NCBI GenBank assembly: GCA_000181795.3
Contig: CM012954.1
Coordinates: forward strand, 9,445,696 to 9,480,660
Source: Trichinella spiralis
Taxonomy: Eukaryota; Nematoda; Enoplea; Trichinellida; Trichinellidae
Length of the DNA: 34,965 nucleotides
Direction: 5' to 3'
Both the position numbers and the translations under genes were made by a program. Below are positions 1 through 11,481 of the stretch, one piece after another; positions within the stretch are counted from its first letter, which is position 1; each line of letters starts with the position of its first letter. The notes beneath the pieces were generated by a model. That model ran no database searches and was not told where the DNA came from. It worked only from the letters and a program-made list of their open reading frames with translations.

Positions 1-132
1 GGGAAAAAAAAAAGGAACGCAGAAGGATAATCTGAAGGCCGAGTAGGGGAGCTTCTGGTGGTTTATCGTAGAAAGGAAATTTCATTTTCCCGATGCCTAG
101 CCAGGTTCTCGGGCCCAATGCCTGGAGGCAAC

Positions 133-578
133 ACAGGCCCTAGTGGCGTGTATATACTTGTTAGACAGTATGAATCTTTCGTGCTATCCCGATCTCGTGG
201 TGAACTAACAATGCAAGTAGTGGTACTACAGACGCGTGAGACGTGCGCAATCCTTTGGAGCAAGGTCGTCCGGGTTGGCAGTCATCCATTGTGTGAGAAT
301 GACAAGCAGAGGATTAAGTTTTCTTGTGAAATCATTCGAAAGTGAGTTATCAAAAGTTATTAATTATCCTGGTTTTAATAAGGACCACGACACCCTCTCC
401 GTGTTTTGCGATCCTCTTAATTACGTGCCTTCACGCTGCCAGCAGATGCTGGTTTTGCCTGGTATTCCAGTTAGGCAGTAGCTGTGTTGTTGGCATACTC
501 CACCGGATGGTTCCGCTGCAATGCAAATCCGTAGAGCGCAAATCGCTTGTCCTGGACATTGAGTATGATAACGACAGC
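133..578 (-). CDS. Candidate cysteine-rich exons (unresolved gene)
   Basis: Two minus-strand open stretches share a motif. Stretch A (about 578 down to 421) contains GCRYHTQC, then CALRIC, then SYCLTGI. Stretch B (about 263 down to 133) contains CSTTTC, then SYCLTSI. In both the order is C-x4-C-I, exactly 12 residues, then SYCLT-x-I, which is hard to explain by chance and suggests repeated cysteine-rich modules, loosely like EB-type secreted domains. A starts after a plausible TTCTTCAAG acceptor and could end at a donor near 440. I could not join A and B with clean splice phases, B lacks one cysteine that A has, and no start codon was settled. It may be part of a gene running off the left edge, a decayed gene, or coincidence. 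Composition here is richer in G+C than the following kilobase. Confidence 0.25.
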
Positions 579-2294
579 CTTGAAGAAAATTGAAATCAAC
601 TTTACAATCAATAATGTACACAGGTTATGCTATTTTATTATTGTTCTTTTGTATGCACTTTGGATAGCAATGGTGTTTGCAATGGAAAAAGATAAAAGTA
701 TCAATTGTTGCAGTGTTGTCGATACGTAGCTTTTGGTCATGCTGTTGTTTTGCAAGCTGTGGTGAAAAATTTCTCTCTTCGGATAATGAATAATAAAATC
801 ACTTTCAGCTTCTGAACTGCTCTCTCGGCTTGCCTGTCTGCTGCTAATGATAATAGTCTCATGTTTGTGTAGCTCTTACTCTTATAATTGGTTTTCAACA
901 GTTGTTGCTTGTTTACTGATGACCGTTTACAACAAACAGTCAACAGATGGTCCAATATTTATTAGTATTTTCCAAATGAAAAAAAGGCAGCCATATTGAA
1001 AAGGGTAATAAATAAACGCGTACATGGTGCGGCTATCGATCTAACAAAGCGATCACGACTTTTTTTTGCTGAGTGTTTTTTTGTGTGTATTAATCCACCG
1101 ATCAACGATCGATCAATCAATCGATACTCTTTGCATCTAGACGAGCGATCTATTTGTATTTGCATATCTTTTGCTGTAACGGTCGTAAAAGTTTTTATGC
1201 TTATAAATTATGCGCGAGCATTCTTTTGCGCTTTACCGACTGATTGATTTATTATTATTTTTCCATCAGATGGTGTAAACAACATTTGCAAAAAGAGGAT
1301 GAAAAACAAGTAAGCATATTTTTGAAATTTCAATTTTTTGCAAGTGTATATGTAAATTCTTTTGCTGAAAAGGCAAGTTTTATCCAAATTTGCATTTGTT
1401 TCTATATTTATATTGTTTTAAAATATTAATAATTTATTTCATGATGGAATAATATTAAGTATTATTTTTTTAACTTGTATTGATTTATTTATTGAGATAT
1501 GCATGAAAGTTGAAAACAAATCTCGGTTTAGAGCATGTTTTTTTCTGCAAAAGATGTTGTTTTCTAGTGAAGAAGAAGAAGAAGACGAGTTTTGCAGCAG
1601 AGGAGAGAAGAAAAAAAATTTGGGAAATTTGTGCAGTTGTTGTGGGCTTTTTGTCATTTGCATTCGGCTGGAAGTGAAAGATGGAAGTTTGGTTGTTGAT
1701 CAAGTCCGTCGATTTCGAGATGAAGGAAGCAGTTCTTGCATCCTGACTGACAGGCTGGATTTTATTCAGAGTCAAGAGAGAAAATTGGTGCTTTTTCTCG
1801 AACGTTGGGCAACAGGAGATTGGAAAAGCGAAAGATGTTGTTGGCGAACTTCGGATTCGGCATAACTTTTCAACAGCGTTGACTGGAATGACAGCCGGTG
1901 TAACCGTATAGCTCAGGGCTCGCTGGCAAGCTGTCAGTTGTGTCAGTCAAGCGGATGACGTTTAGCCGCTGCTGTCGAGTCGGATGTCTCAAATCTGAGC
2001 ACTTCAAACGGTCCGCTTGACAGTGGTTGGGTCTGGGGAATGCGACGGCGGCTTTACATCAAGGGATCCAACCTCTCCAGCCGATTTGACTCTCGAAATT
2101 ACAAAAAGCAATCTCGTCGAAGAGTTTGCCGCTTCTTGGTTTTTTCTTCTTCTGCATTAGTTTCTTCTGCTTCAACTTGTTCCTACTCTTACTCTTCTTT
2201 TGCTGCTTCTGCTGCTGCTGCTACTACTACTACTACTACTGCTACTACTTATTCATCTTTTGCTTATTCTTCTTTTGTCTTTTGCATTTCTGCA
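579..2294. other. Upstream region of the pappalysin gene
   Basis: No supported gene. A TATAAA stands at 1202-1207, over 1 kb from the pappalysin start, so its role is unclear. Bases 1098-1130 hold clustered ATCGAT/GATCAA words. A perfect 10-base inverted repeat (GTCAAGCGGA at 1946-1955, complement at 2012-2021) lies shortly before the gene. The frame of the pappalysin first exon stays open upstream from 2040 to 2294 but encodes a Ser/Thr/Ala low-complexity run. The 120-codon open frame at 1503-1865 has no recognisable domain. Confidence 0.5.
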
Positions 2295-4222
2295 ATGCAC
2301 CATTTGCTTCTTTTATTTACTTTGTGTCTGGCCTGTTTGACCAACGCAGTGGACGACACCACGTTGGCCAACTGTGCTGTCGGCACTGGCACTCGACTGG
2401 ATCATCGTTACCATCCCAACGTGCGACATCCGAGGTCCATTTCCAACGGCGGCGACTACTCAGCTACGACCAAGGCGATCTACTTCGACGGCCAAGAGCG
2501 TACAATACGCCTGCAGGACGTGGGCCAGTTGCCCAGGGATCAGTTCACGTTGACCGTCTGGATTCGACCCGAAGGTGGCCAAGGGGATCCGGCGATCATT
2601 GCCGAACTGGCCGACGGTTGCAGTGGCGACGACGACGACGACGACGGACCCCCTTTTGTATGGCAACTCGGCATTGCTACCAAAACGGCCAGTCGTGAAA
2701 AAGGTGCGCATTTTTTCTTCCAAATGCGCAACGAAATGTCTTCCAGTGCCACTGTACTCTGGTCACATTATCCGTACAAGGCGGAACGTTGGGTTCACTT
2801 GGCTGTCACTTACGACGGTATAATGTTGCGCTTCTTTGTCGGCGGTGCACTGGTAGCAACAACCGATAAGCAAGTAAGTCGGTTGGTTTGAATTCATTCA
2901 CTTTTTCTCCATTGCACTCATCGTGATTATTTTATTAGATTGGTCCACTGTTTTCCAATATCAAAAGCGCTTGCAAGCATTTGCTTCTCGGAGGTCCCAT
3001 GCCGGGACGTTTTGACGAAGGGCACACGATGAATTTTCGAGGTGCAGTCGATGAATTGCAGCTCTGGTCCACGTTTCAAGAATATGACTTTATTCAAAAA
3101 ATGGCTACCGGTAGAAATGCCCAAGAAGCCGCCAACAACAACAACAACAACCACAACGCGCAGCATCCAACGACCACTTCCGTACTGATCATCGATGCTC
3201 AGTCAGTGGCAAAATGGAAGCCAGCGGGTAAAAAAGCTCTTACTGATTTGCATTTTTTCTCATTCACTAATTAAATAAGTTTTTTATGTATAACAATTTG
3301 ATGAATGAGTAATGGATTTGAAAGAAAGATAAATAGTAGTGTGTATAAATAATGAATGCAATATCATCATCACTGTCTGCTGCTTTGGCAATTTTTAGGT
3401 GATTTTGCACCGAAATTTGTGCCTTCTGACTTGGATGCCTTTTTCAATACTTATCAGGTGTTGGTACATGCGTGTGGCCAAACCGTCTGCGATCATCCGG
3501 ACGTTGTCCGCAGTTACAGCGCCAATTGGGAACTTCGACAATCTAAAGTTGTTCGTTACAAGGTAGCGGATGATGTAGAATGCAAATTATTGTATTTTGT
3601 TGTTTCGTATGTGTGTGTATATTTTTTTTCTTAATCTTATTCCAAACTCTTCTTAGGTAATAAACATTGTGGACAACAGCACTGGCAAAGGTATTGTCAG
3701 TGATCGTAAAATTGAACTGCAGCATGGTTCGCTGAGCGGTGCTTTTGCCAAATATAACATCACTTGGCAAATGGAAATTGTGAAAATTGCCAACGCGAAT
3801 CTTCGAAAAAAGAAAATAATATTTGGTTGCGATTCAAGCAAAATTGGTAAAGCTGTGTGGTTTGAATTGTTTTTTCTGCTTTTATTTTTACATTGAAAAT
3901 TACACTTATTTATTTTTATTCAGGAAATAAGCAGTGTGATTTGGAATGTCGCCATCCGATTACTGGAAACGACGGTGGCGATTGTGATGAACTGATGCTT
4001 GTACGATGTCAGAGGAGAATGCTTGGCAACGGTCGTTGCGATCCTGAATGCAATTTTCCCGAATATAGCTGGGATCAAGGTGAATGTTGCAACAAAACTC
4101 TCACCGACGTCACTACGAACTGCATTGATCCGCAGTCACCATTTCGGTGTGTCATTTCATTTCATCTTTTTTTATACACATGTATAAAAGCATAATTTTT
4201 AATGTATAATAAATATATGTGG

Positions 4223-4260
<38 letters not shown>

Positions 4261-7200
4261 TTGGGCGTTGATGGAACCAGTACCGCACTTGAGTTTAATT
4301 TCCATTTTTGCACTGAACATTGGAGATTGACGCTGTAAATGAAAAGTACGAAATTCTTTCAGACCTTACATTGGCATTGAAGAATATAAAAGAATGTTGA
4401 ATGTGAGCAATGAAGATGCTTTAACAATCTCGTTCGTTGAATGGAGCAACGGTGATTTGATTGGTCTGTCCACATTTCCTTGGGAAAAGCACGTTTTCTC
4501 TATATATGGTATGCTTTTTGTTTTCATGAATTTTTTTTTCAAATTTTAAAACAATTTTTTTTTATTCAGGAGGTATTGTTGTACAGCCGAAGCGTTTCGG
4601 TAGTGATGGTCATCGGAACAATTTAATTCACGAATTCGGCCACGCTCTCGGATTGTGGCACGTGCACCACGGAATTTCAGAAATGACTTGTGACGATCCT
4701 TGTCGAGAAACAAAACCATCCTTATATACTGGTTTGTTTAGTTTTTTGGCAAATGAGCTTTTTGGGGTTTTTATTTTTTTTATTCGAGTGAACAAAGAAG
4801 CATTGTTGTATGTATGTATGTATGTATTATCAGTTTGATGAGCTTGACCATTTTTGGTGGCAAGGTTTTCATTTTATCATTCCTGTTTGTATGTTGGTTC
4901 AAACATTTCAGGAGATCTGTGCGAAGATACTAATCCAACACCCAAAAATGTCGAATGCAAAGATCCTGAATACGTAAGCTTCGGCCGACAAAGTATGGCT
5001 GAATTGTCTGGTTGCGAAAGCGGTAGTCAAATGTACTTGAACACCCCGTATGACAATTACATGAGCTATTCAGGTAGGCAATTTTGTTTTTGCTGAAATG
5101 TGATGAAAAAATTAATATTGCTGCTTGTTTTCTTTATTATTCCTTTTATTAATTAAATTAATTAGATGGTGAATGTGCGACCCATTTCACTCCTCAGCAA
5201 GTGGCAAGAATGCACTGCTATTTGGATTTGAAATATTCAAGTTGGATGGCTAGTTCCGAGTCATTGCGCGAATATGTACCCACAGCGCCAAGAATACTCA
5301 GAAAAACTGAAACATCTCTGACATTTGTGTGTAAATTTTTTGTATCTTCTGAAAAATACTATTTATATTTTGTTTGTTATAGGCATGGTTGCCACCACTG
5401 AGCTGGCATCAGTGCAAGCCTGCAGTTGAGCGTTGTCAACATTGCGAATGTGACACTGATGGACGATTTATTCAATACGCGTCACGTGTTATTGCTAATC
5501 ACACTGCCCGGACTACATCCTATTGGTCACCTGACCAAGCTTTAGGTTTGTAGTTTGATTTTCAGTTGAAATTGAAATGCAAATGAACACTCAGCAGTGT
5601 GTATATTGTTGAGCTAGAAAAAAAAAGATACTCATTTCGAAGAATGAAGTTGAAAAAATTAAATCTCGAGAGATTTAGGACCACCGGATGCAGAGCCTTG
5701 TGAAGCAAGTACCAAATCTTGGTTACCAGACGCACAGAACTGTGACAACAACAACGCCTGCAGCTTAGTTCTTGGCTTTGAAGTAGCTGTTGTGCCGGCT
5801 CATTTGAAACTGTGGATTTCTTGGAACGCCGCCGATGGCTTGAAGCATTTCATTCTTCACTTTGATGATTCTTCGATGATCGCTTTGCCACCGGCAACGG
5901 CATTTTGTGACATGCCCTACACGTTGTCGTTGGACACTGACAAACGTTTGACAAAGGTATTTAACCCCTCCTGAGAAAGAAAAGATGTAATTTTTTAAAC
6001 CAACTTTATTATATGAAGGTCGAATTGACAACAAGCAGTCCGTTTGTCAGTATCGATGCGGTGCAAATTGTTTCCAATCCAAATCACGAACTCTGCTCCA
6101 AATGCAGTCACATTGATTACAACATTGTCCGTGAACCACCGTTTCCAAAGCCGCCCCTAGTTCAATCCACCGCGGATACGTTCTTTACCGACCGGTACGA
6201 CTTAATTAGCAAAAACGAATAATTATGAGTTGGTTTGATTGTCGCTTGTTTCGTTTAAGCGACTTGAAGCAAGATCAAGTATACATGTATCGCATTGGGG
6301 CCAGGAGAACTAACAGCAATGGAGCGGTTTACTTTTCACCGCCGTTGATTTATTCTCACTCTCGGTCATTTTGTGGTGATGGAAATTTAGATGAGTAAGT
6401 TTGATTTTCATGATTACCGTTTGTTGTGTTTCATTACTGTATATGATGAAGTATAGAAATTCAACATATAGCTAGCTCTGTTTGTTTTACTGTTACTTGA
6501 AAAATTTTAACTTTTGCAAGATAAATGCACCTAGTGTTATTATTAACTCAGATGGCTGTTTTTGTTATCTTAGCATTTATCACAGAATCGCGTATGTTTT
6601 TGTACTTGCGCGTTTGTGTAGTTTAGTTTGGAGTAATTGGTGAAAATTGCAGATCAACTGAAAATTGTGATGATGGAAATATGTACGACGAGGATGGATG
6701 TTCTTCTGATTGTAAAATAGAAGACCGATTCATGTGCATAGGCATGATATATATATATTTTTTTTTGTTACCTGTATTTTTAATTTCGTTGTGAAAATTT
6801 TGTTTCCCGTTTCTCAGGATCACCCAGCTTTTGCTATTCTCTCGATGGCGTGCAACACGCGCATGCAATAAACGGCTCACCAATAATGATGTCAGATATG
6901 CCAGACGTTTCATATGCATCGGAGCACTCGGATCAGTGGGCTGCACGAGCATTTAGTAATGCCGAACCGATCAATTTACGTTGCAATACGACGATGATTT
7001 TGGGGCCACCACGTAATCTCGTAAGGAACATTTTTTTGCTAATGTTATCATCCAATTGAAACTGTGCCGTATATTATTTTTTTATTCGTATTTAATCACG
7101 AGAATTATGCGTCAATAATCATTGGCGTATACTAGTTGAATATTGTAACGCTTCAATTCAGGTATGTCAAGTGAACAGTCCTCCTGGATTATCTTGGCAA

Positions 7201-10200
7201 CCGTGTTTGCCTTCTGTCATGAAGAATGTTTGGATTGAGGTGGGATATTCTTTGCTTTTCTTTTCTATTTGCTTATGAAATATTGTTTTACCATTCGCAT
7301 TGCATTATTGGGCAGGTTGAATTTGAACAGCCAGTTGTTGCTACCGCAGTTTTTGTTCACTTAGCATCAGACGGCTACGCGGGTGTTGACAGCGAATACA
7401 GATTTTTGAGATTGGAACTCGTAAGCGTGGATAACAAATATTACGAGTTGCAAAATTCCAAACTGGTGACCGTAAGCTGCGCAAAGTCACCTTTGGAATA
7501 TCCAGTGTGGCATGATTTGACTAAGCCTTTCTTTTACTCTCGTGCTGTTCGCATACATCTCAGCTCTGAGAGGATCAGTATTGCCGCTGTGCGGCTTCGG
7601 TCGAAGCGCAACTTCGATCCCGTCGTTTTGGAACTTTGTTCCAAATCCGATATGCTGTACAGCGTGTTCGCCAATCAGTGCGTCAGCAGTCAGTGTTCTG
7701 TTGTTTCATGCAAATCTGTCATTGTTAATCATGCTGATGTGAGTCACTTTTTGTGATTAAATAATCTATTTACGAAGCAGCAAAAAGCATATCGTGTGCG
7801 TATTCTATAAATATATATGTGTATTTATTTATACAGGTTCAGTGCACTGGCCACAGCAATGGCGACAGTTGCATAGTTACCTGCATGAAAGGCTATCACT
7901 TGGTGAAGCACGAAAGGGCCCAAACGCATGCTTTTTCTTATTCTTCTCAAAGATCAGCAAAAATAATTTGCCTGAATGGTCAGTGGTCGGTTGGAAATTT
8001 GAAATGCGAGCCAGTTGATTGCGGCTGGCCGAAAATTTTCCGGGCCGAAGTTCTCTGCCCCGACGGAACTCGTCTTGGGGCGAAATGTTCTTTCCGCTGC
8101 CTGCGTCCAGCGATCATGCAAGGTCAGCGGAAGCAAGCAATTAAAATTTTCACCATCTGAAAACGGCCAAATACAATAATAATAATAATAATATTGGAGT
8201 TTGTTTTGTGTTAAAATTTGGTTTTTTTCCCTATTCTTCAACAGGAACGAAGCGTGAAATAACGTGCGGCGAGCGAGGGGCGTGGTCAGTTCCAGAAGCT
8301 TATTGTCAGCTGAGTTGTGGCCCGTCGTTGGAAGGTGAACTGAACGGACGTGCCGTGAGCAAACTGTGCCGGATCAACTTTCTCACGTTGGATTTGAAAA
8401 GCGTCGGGTATCCGGTTGGTACAAAATGCCGCATTGTTTGCAAAGCAGGCTATCACGTCGAAGGGCATTCGATAAACAAGTGAGAGACAATAATGAATGA
8501 TTTTTTTTCAATATTCATTTACTTGCACATTTAAAGTTCTCAAAGTTATTTAAATGAGGCTGCCAATTTGAATGTTAGCGGATATTATAGTATCAATCAG
8601 CAAGCAGGGTTTTTTCTTTGCTGGTTGAATATAAATTTTCATTTTTTGTTTTGAAGAAGAAGATGAAGATATTGTTGTTATTTGATGAATAACATGTGAA
8701 AAGGAAAGATTTTTTTTAATTTACACGATTATTTATTTATATATTTTATTTAGGCGTGTGTTCAAAAGAGTTTGTGATCGGAATGGACATTGGAAAGGAC
8801 ATCGATGCGTGAAAATCAAATGCCCCGAACCTGCGATCGTTTACCGTGGATTGTACAATTGTACCAAAGGTTTCGAAGTTGGATCGCAGTGCTCTTTTTA
8901 CTGTCCCTTCTCAAGCCAGATTCGCGATTCAGTATGCATGATGGATGGCACATGGTCAATAGCGGATCCCTGCGTCTTGCCGAAAGATGTGACGTGCTCG
9001 ATTCCACATGCTCCTGGTCACATCGTCGTTAGCTGTCCATCGAAGCGTTTGGTTGGTAAGAGTTGGTTGAGTTCACTCTTTTTACCATGAAAATAGCCAG
9101 CACTTTGTTATTTATTATTTTTCCCACTTTTTCTCCCCCCCCCTCTCTCCCCCTCTTTGTCGTGCGTGCGCGTGTCTTATATATTAATTTATTATTAATA
9201 TTATTCATTTCAGGCAGTACATGTCACGTTGCTTGTGACGCTCAAGGTTACGATCCCGTCGTAGAGCATGTTGTAAATTCGGATCGCAATTTCAAAATGC
9301 ACGTGCTTCAGAAAATTACAAAACTCACTTGCTCTATAAAGAGGAAATGGGAACCGGAAGTTGAATCGGTGATTTGCGTTAAGCGATGTACTCAGGTAAA
9401 ATTTATTTTATTCGAAATGTTATTTGGTATAAAATGCCGAAAAGATTGAAAAAAAACCGATGAATTATATTTATTTTTGATTATGATTTGAATTGACGAT
9501 GTGAAAATTCCATTTTCCATTCCATTTCAGGATTTCGTAGGTGACGGCTGGTGTGACTTTCAAAATAACAGAGCCTATTGCGGTTGGGACGGTGGTGACT
9601 GTTGTGCCAGTACAGCGAAAGGTGGGAAAGTGAAGTTGATGTTTCCTCTGCTTTGTACATCGCATCTTTGTCGTTGCTTGGATCCGTATGCGGTTGAAAA
9701 TCGAAATCCGCGAATCATACCGCGTGCTTTTCTCGTACATGGGTACCACGGTAGTGAAACTTTGGACAAAGAAGAAGAAGAAGATTTGCATGAAAACAAT
9801 TCCACCGAGCACTTCCAATCGCCTGATTTGATGATGCTGATGAACAACGACAAGAACAGAACTAATCCAAGCTGGAAACCACTGGGACTCGGTTCGAGAG
9901 TGAAATTTGCTTGGGAAACTTCAGGCGGTGGTTCTTCAACTGCGAAACTTGACCACCTTTCTTCCTCCATGCTGGTACTGTTTCTGCAAGCTTTGAAAAA
10001 TGTTTCTTCTGATCCGCGGGATCCTTTTCTTCTTCTTCAAAACTCAGCAACTACTAATGCAACAATCAAGCGGCTTAAAGAGCTGGATGCGATTACCAGA
10101 TTTTTGAAACGTCCCACCGCATCGACAGCCCAACCGCTGACTTGGACGGCGCGATGGTTTCGAAGACGCGTCGTGCATCCTCAACTTTCAACTTCTATTT

Positions 10201-10247
10201 TGAAAGCTCTGCGAAAACAACACGAAAGCTTGCAAGTTAAAAGTTGA
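2295..10247 (+). CDS. PAPPA: Pappalysin (PAPP-A-like) secreted metalloprotease, 22 exons
   Basis: Exons: 2295-2873, 2939-3227, 3399-3562, 3657-3846, 3924-4146, 4363-4508, 4570-4731, 4912-5073, 5166-5326, 5383-5545, 5679-5956, 6019-6194, 6260-6394, 6653-6741, 6818-7020, 7162-7239, 7316-7738, 7837-8122, 8245-8479, 8754-9055, 9214-9395, 9531-10247. They sum to 5343 bases, 1780 residues, with all phases agreeing. The start was chosen because it opens a signal peptide (MHHLLLLFTLCLACLTNA). A laminin-G-like region follows, then LNR modules at about 412-428 and 436-462, the zinc motif HEFGHALGLWH (His551, His555, His561; Glu552 catalytic), the Met-turn NYMSYS (Met635), a Cys-rich CGDG/ENCDDGN segment, five CCP/Sushi modules (about 1198-1540) and a third LNR (about 1550-1567). 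This is the order of human PAPP-A (1627 residues) and PAPP-A2. Vertebrate pappalysins cleave IGF-binding proteins outside the cell; the substrate here is unknown. RHPR shortly after the signal peptide could be a furin site. The C-terminal tail is unusually long. Confidence 0.95.
4225..4262. repeat. (AAT)n microsatellite in pappalysin intron 5
   Basis: About twelve uninterrupted ATA/AAT units inside the 216-base intron between exons 5 and 6. A shorter run of the same unit sits in intron 18 at about 8175-8194. Confidence 0.9.
6742..6817 (+). other. GC-AG intron (pappalysin intron 14)
   Basis: Exon 14 ends ...TGC ATA G and the next bases are GCATGA. Exon 15 must supply two bases to finish a Gly codon (GSPSFCYSLDG). 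Nearby GT dinucleotides at 6734, 6767 and 6774 leave the wrong phase, so the only donor that preserves the frame is GC at 6742-6743. The protein across the junction, FMCIG then SPSFCY, matches the corresponding pappalysin segment, which supports the call. Confidence 0.75.
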
Positions 10248-11477
10248 CTTTTCTCTCCGGTGTTCTCTTTTTTCTCTTTTATCCTTTACTGAATTTTTCG
10301 TGCATTGCGTAATTTTATTCATTATTCATTAAATTATTCTTTTCCTATCGATGAACGTTCTTGTACAATGATATATTTATTTCTTGAATTTCAAGAATTT
10401 CAGTAATACCTCATGCTAAGTAAGCTAAGTAGTAAGTAATATGTAATGTGTTTTATACTTTTACAAAATTTTCAGTTGCCATGGATGAGTATGATGTGTG
10501 TGCGTACGTGTTTGTGTGTGTGGTGGGTATGTATGTATTTGTGAATTTTTGATTTTGATGTTTTGAACACAATAACAAACGTTGAACATTATTTACTTTA
10601 GATGTAAATTCATAATCAATAAATAAATCACTTGTGATTAACAAAATGCACAGATTAACAAGCCATGAATCGCTATCAGCATTCATGCATAGCTAATGAA
10701 ATAAATTATTGCCTAAAAGCATCTTTCTTTTTCATATATGGGCAATTGAAACCGCTTGTACTTTTTGAAATGATTCACGTTCGCCATGTCGCTTCATGAT
10801 ATAATTTAATTCATTTTTGCATAAATTCACTTTTTATTTCTTTGCTTATCCTTATCCAAAAAACATTATTTTTATTATATTGATTCATGCAAACATTTTT
10901 ACGTTTTTTGCGAATTGTATGTAAAAAGAAAGCATTTTACGGTTTTATTTATGAATTTACTGTAATTTGTTTAATTGTTAGTTGATATTTTTTGCTCAGC
11001 ATCAGGAGAAGTTTCTTAATGCTAATCAATTTGTTTGATAAATTAATTACTCAATTATTGTTCTTATTGAAAAGAAAAGCAAATTTTAATTGTGATCTAT
11101 TTGTTTTTGTTTCAATTGATTAATGTCGTTTATATTATTACAGAGTTATTATATTTCTTCACATTTGCAGTCGATTATTCATTTTTTGTACGAACGTTGT
11201 ACGAATACTGCTATTATTTTTCTTCAGAAACGTCACTGGCTAAAAATTTCCTACTTGAGATTTATTTGAATTAAAATTGATCCAACTGAAATGTATAATA
11301 GAGATCATGTTTAATTTTTAAATATTCCAGTAGACTGTATTACGCTTTGTCTGTACCGCTGCGGACTTTCAACCTGAAAGTCATCGTTAATACCGTACGC
11401 CAACGCCATTGACAAATACGCATTGACAAGTGTGCACAGGATCAAGACGCCTCAATTCTGTGCAATGTATTGATGGT
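10248..11477. other. Spacer between pappalysin and NPDC1 genes
   Basis: No gene seen. It should hold the pappalysin 3' UTR (ATTAAA at 10328-10333, AATAAA at 10618-10623) and the NPDC1 leader. A (TG)-rich stretch lies near 10498-10535. A perfect 7-base hairpin with a 5-base loop (GACTTTC AACCT GAAAGTC) lies at 11364-11382, about 95 bases before the NPDC1 start. Confidence 0.6.
10328..10333 (+). terminator. Candidate poly(A) signal for the pappalysin gene
   Basis: ATTAAA, 81 bases after the stop codon. Two overlapping AATAAA words further on, from 10618, are an alternative. Confidence 0.4.
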
Positions 11478-11481
11478 ATGA
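11465..11481 (+). promoter_or_regulatory. Chained minimal upstream ORFs at the NPDC1 start
   Basis: The sequence ATGTATTGATGGTATGAGG reads as ATG TAT TGA, whose last A begins ATG GTA TGA, whose last two codons overlap the main ATG at 11478. If these bases are in the mRNA, each mini-ORF ends on or next to the following start. Whether the mature leader includes them depends on the transcription start or any trans-splicing. Confidence 0.5.

Noticed and set aside
1503-1865. 120-codon open frame before the pappalysin gene
   Set aside because: Its composition follows GAA-rich and T-rich tracts, no domain or signal is seen, and it is better explained as leader or spacer.
1900-1975. tRNA-like words (GTATAGCTCAG) upstream of the pappalysin gene
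   Set aside because: No matching D-stem partner, no B-box and no 7-base acceptor pairing.
6761-6780. GT donors at 6767 and 6774 for pappalysin exon 14
   Set aside because: Both leave a phase that does not match exon 15 and would add a Tyr/Phe run not seen in the family.
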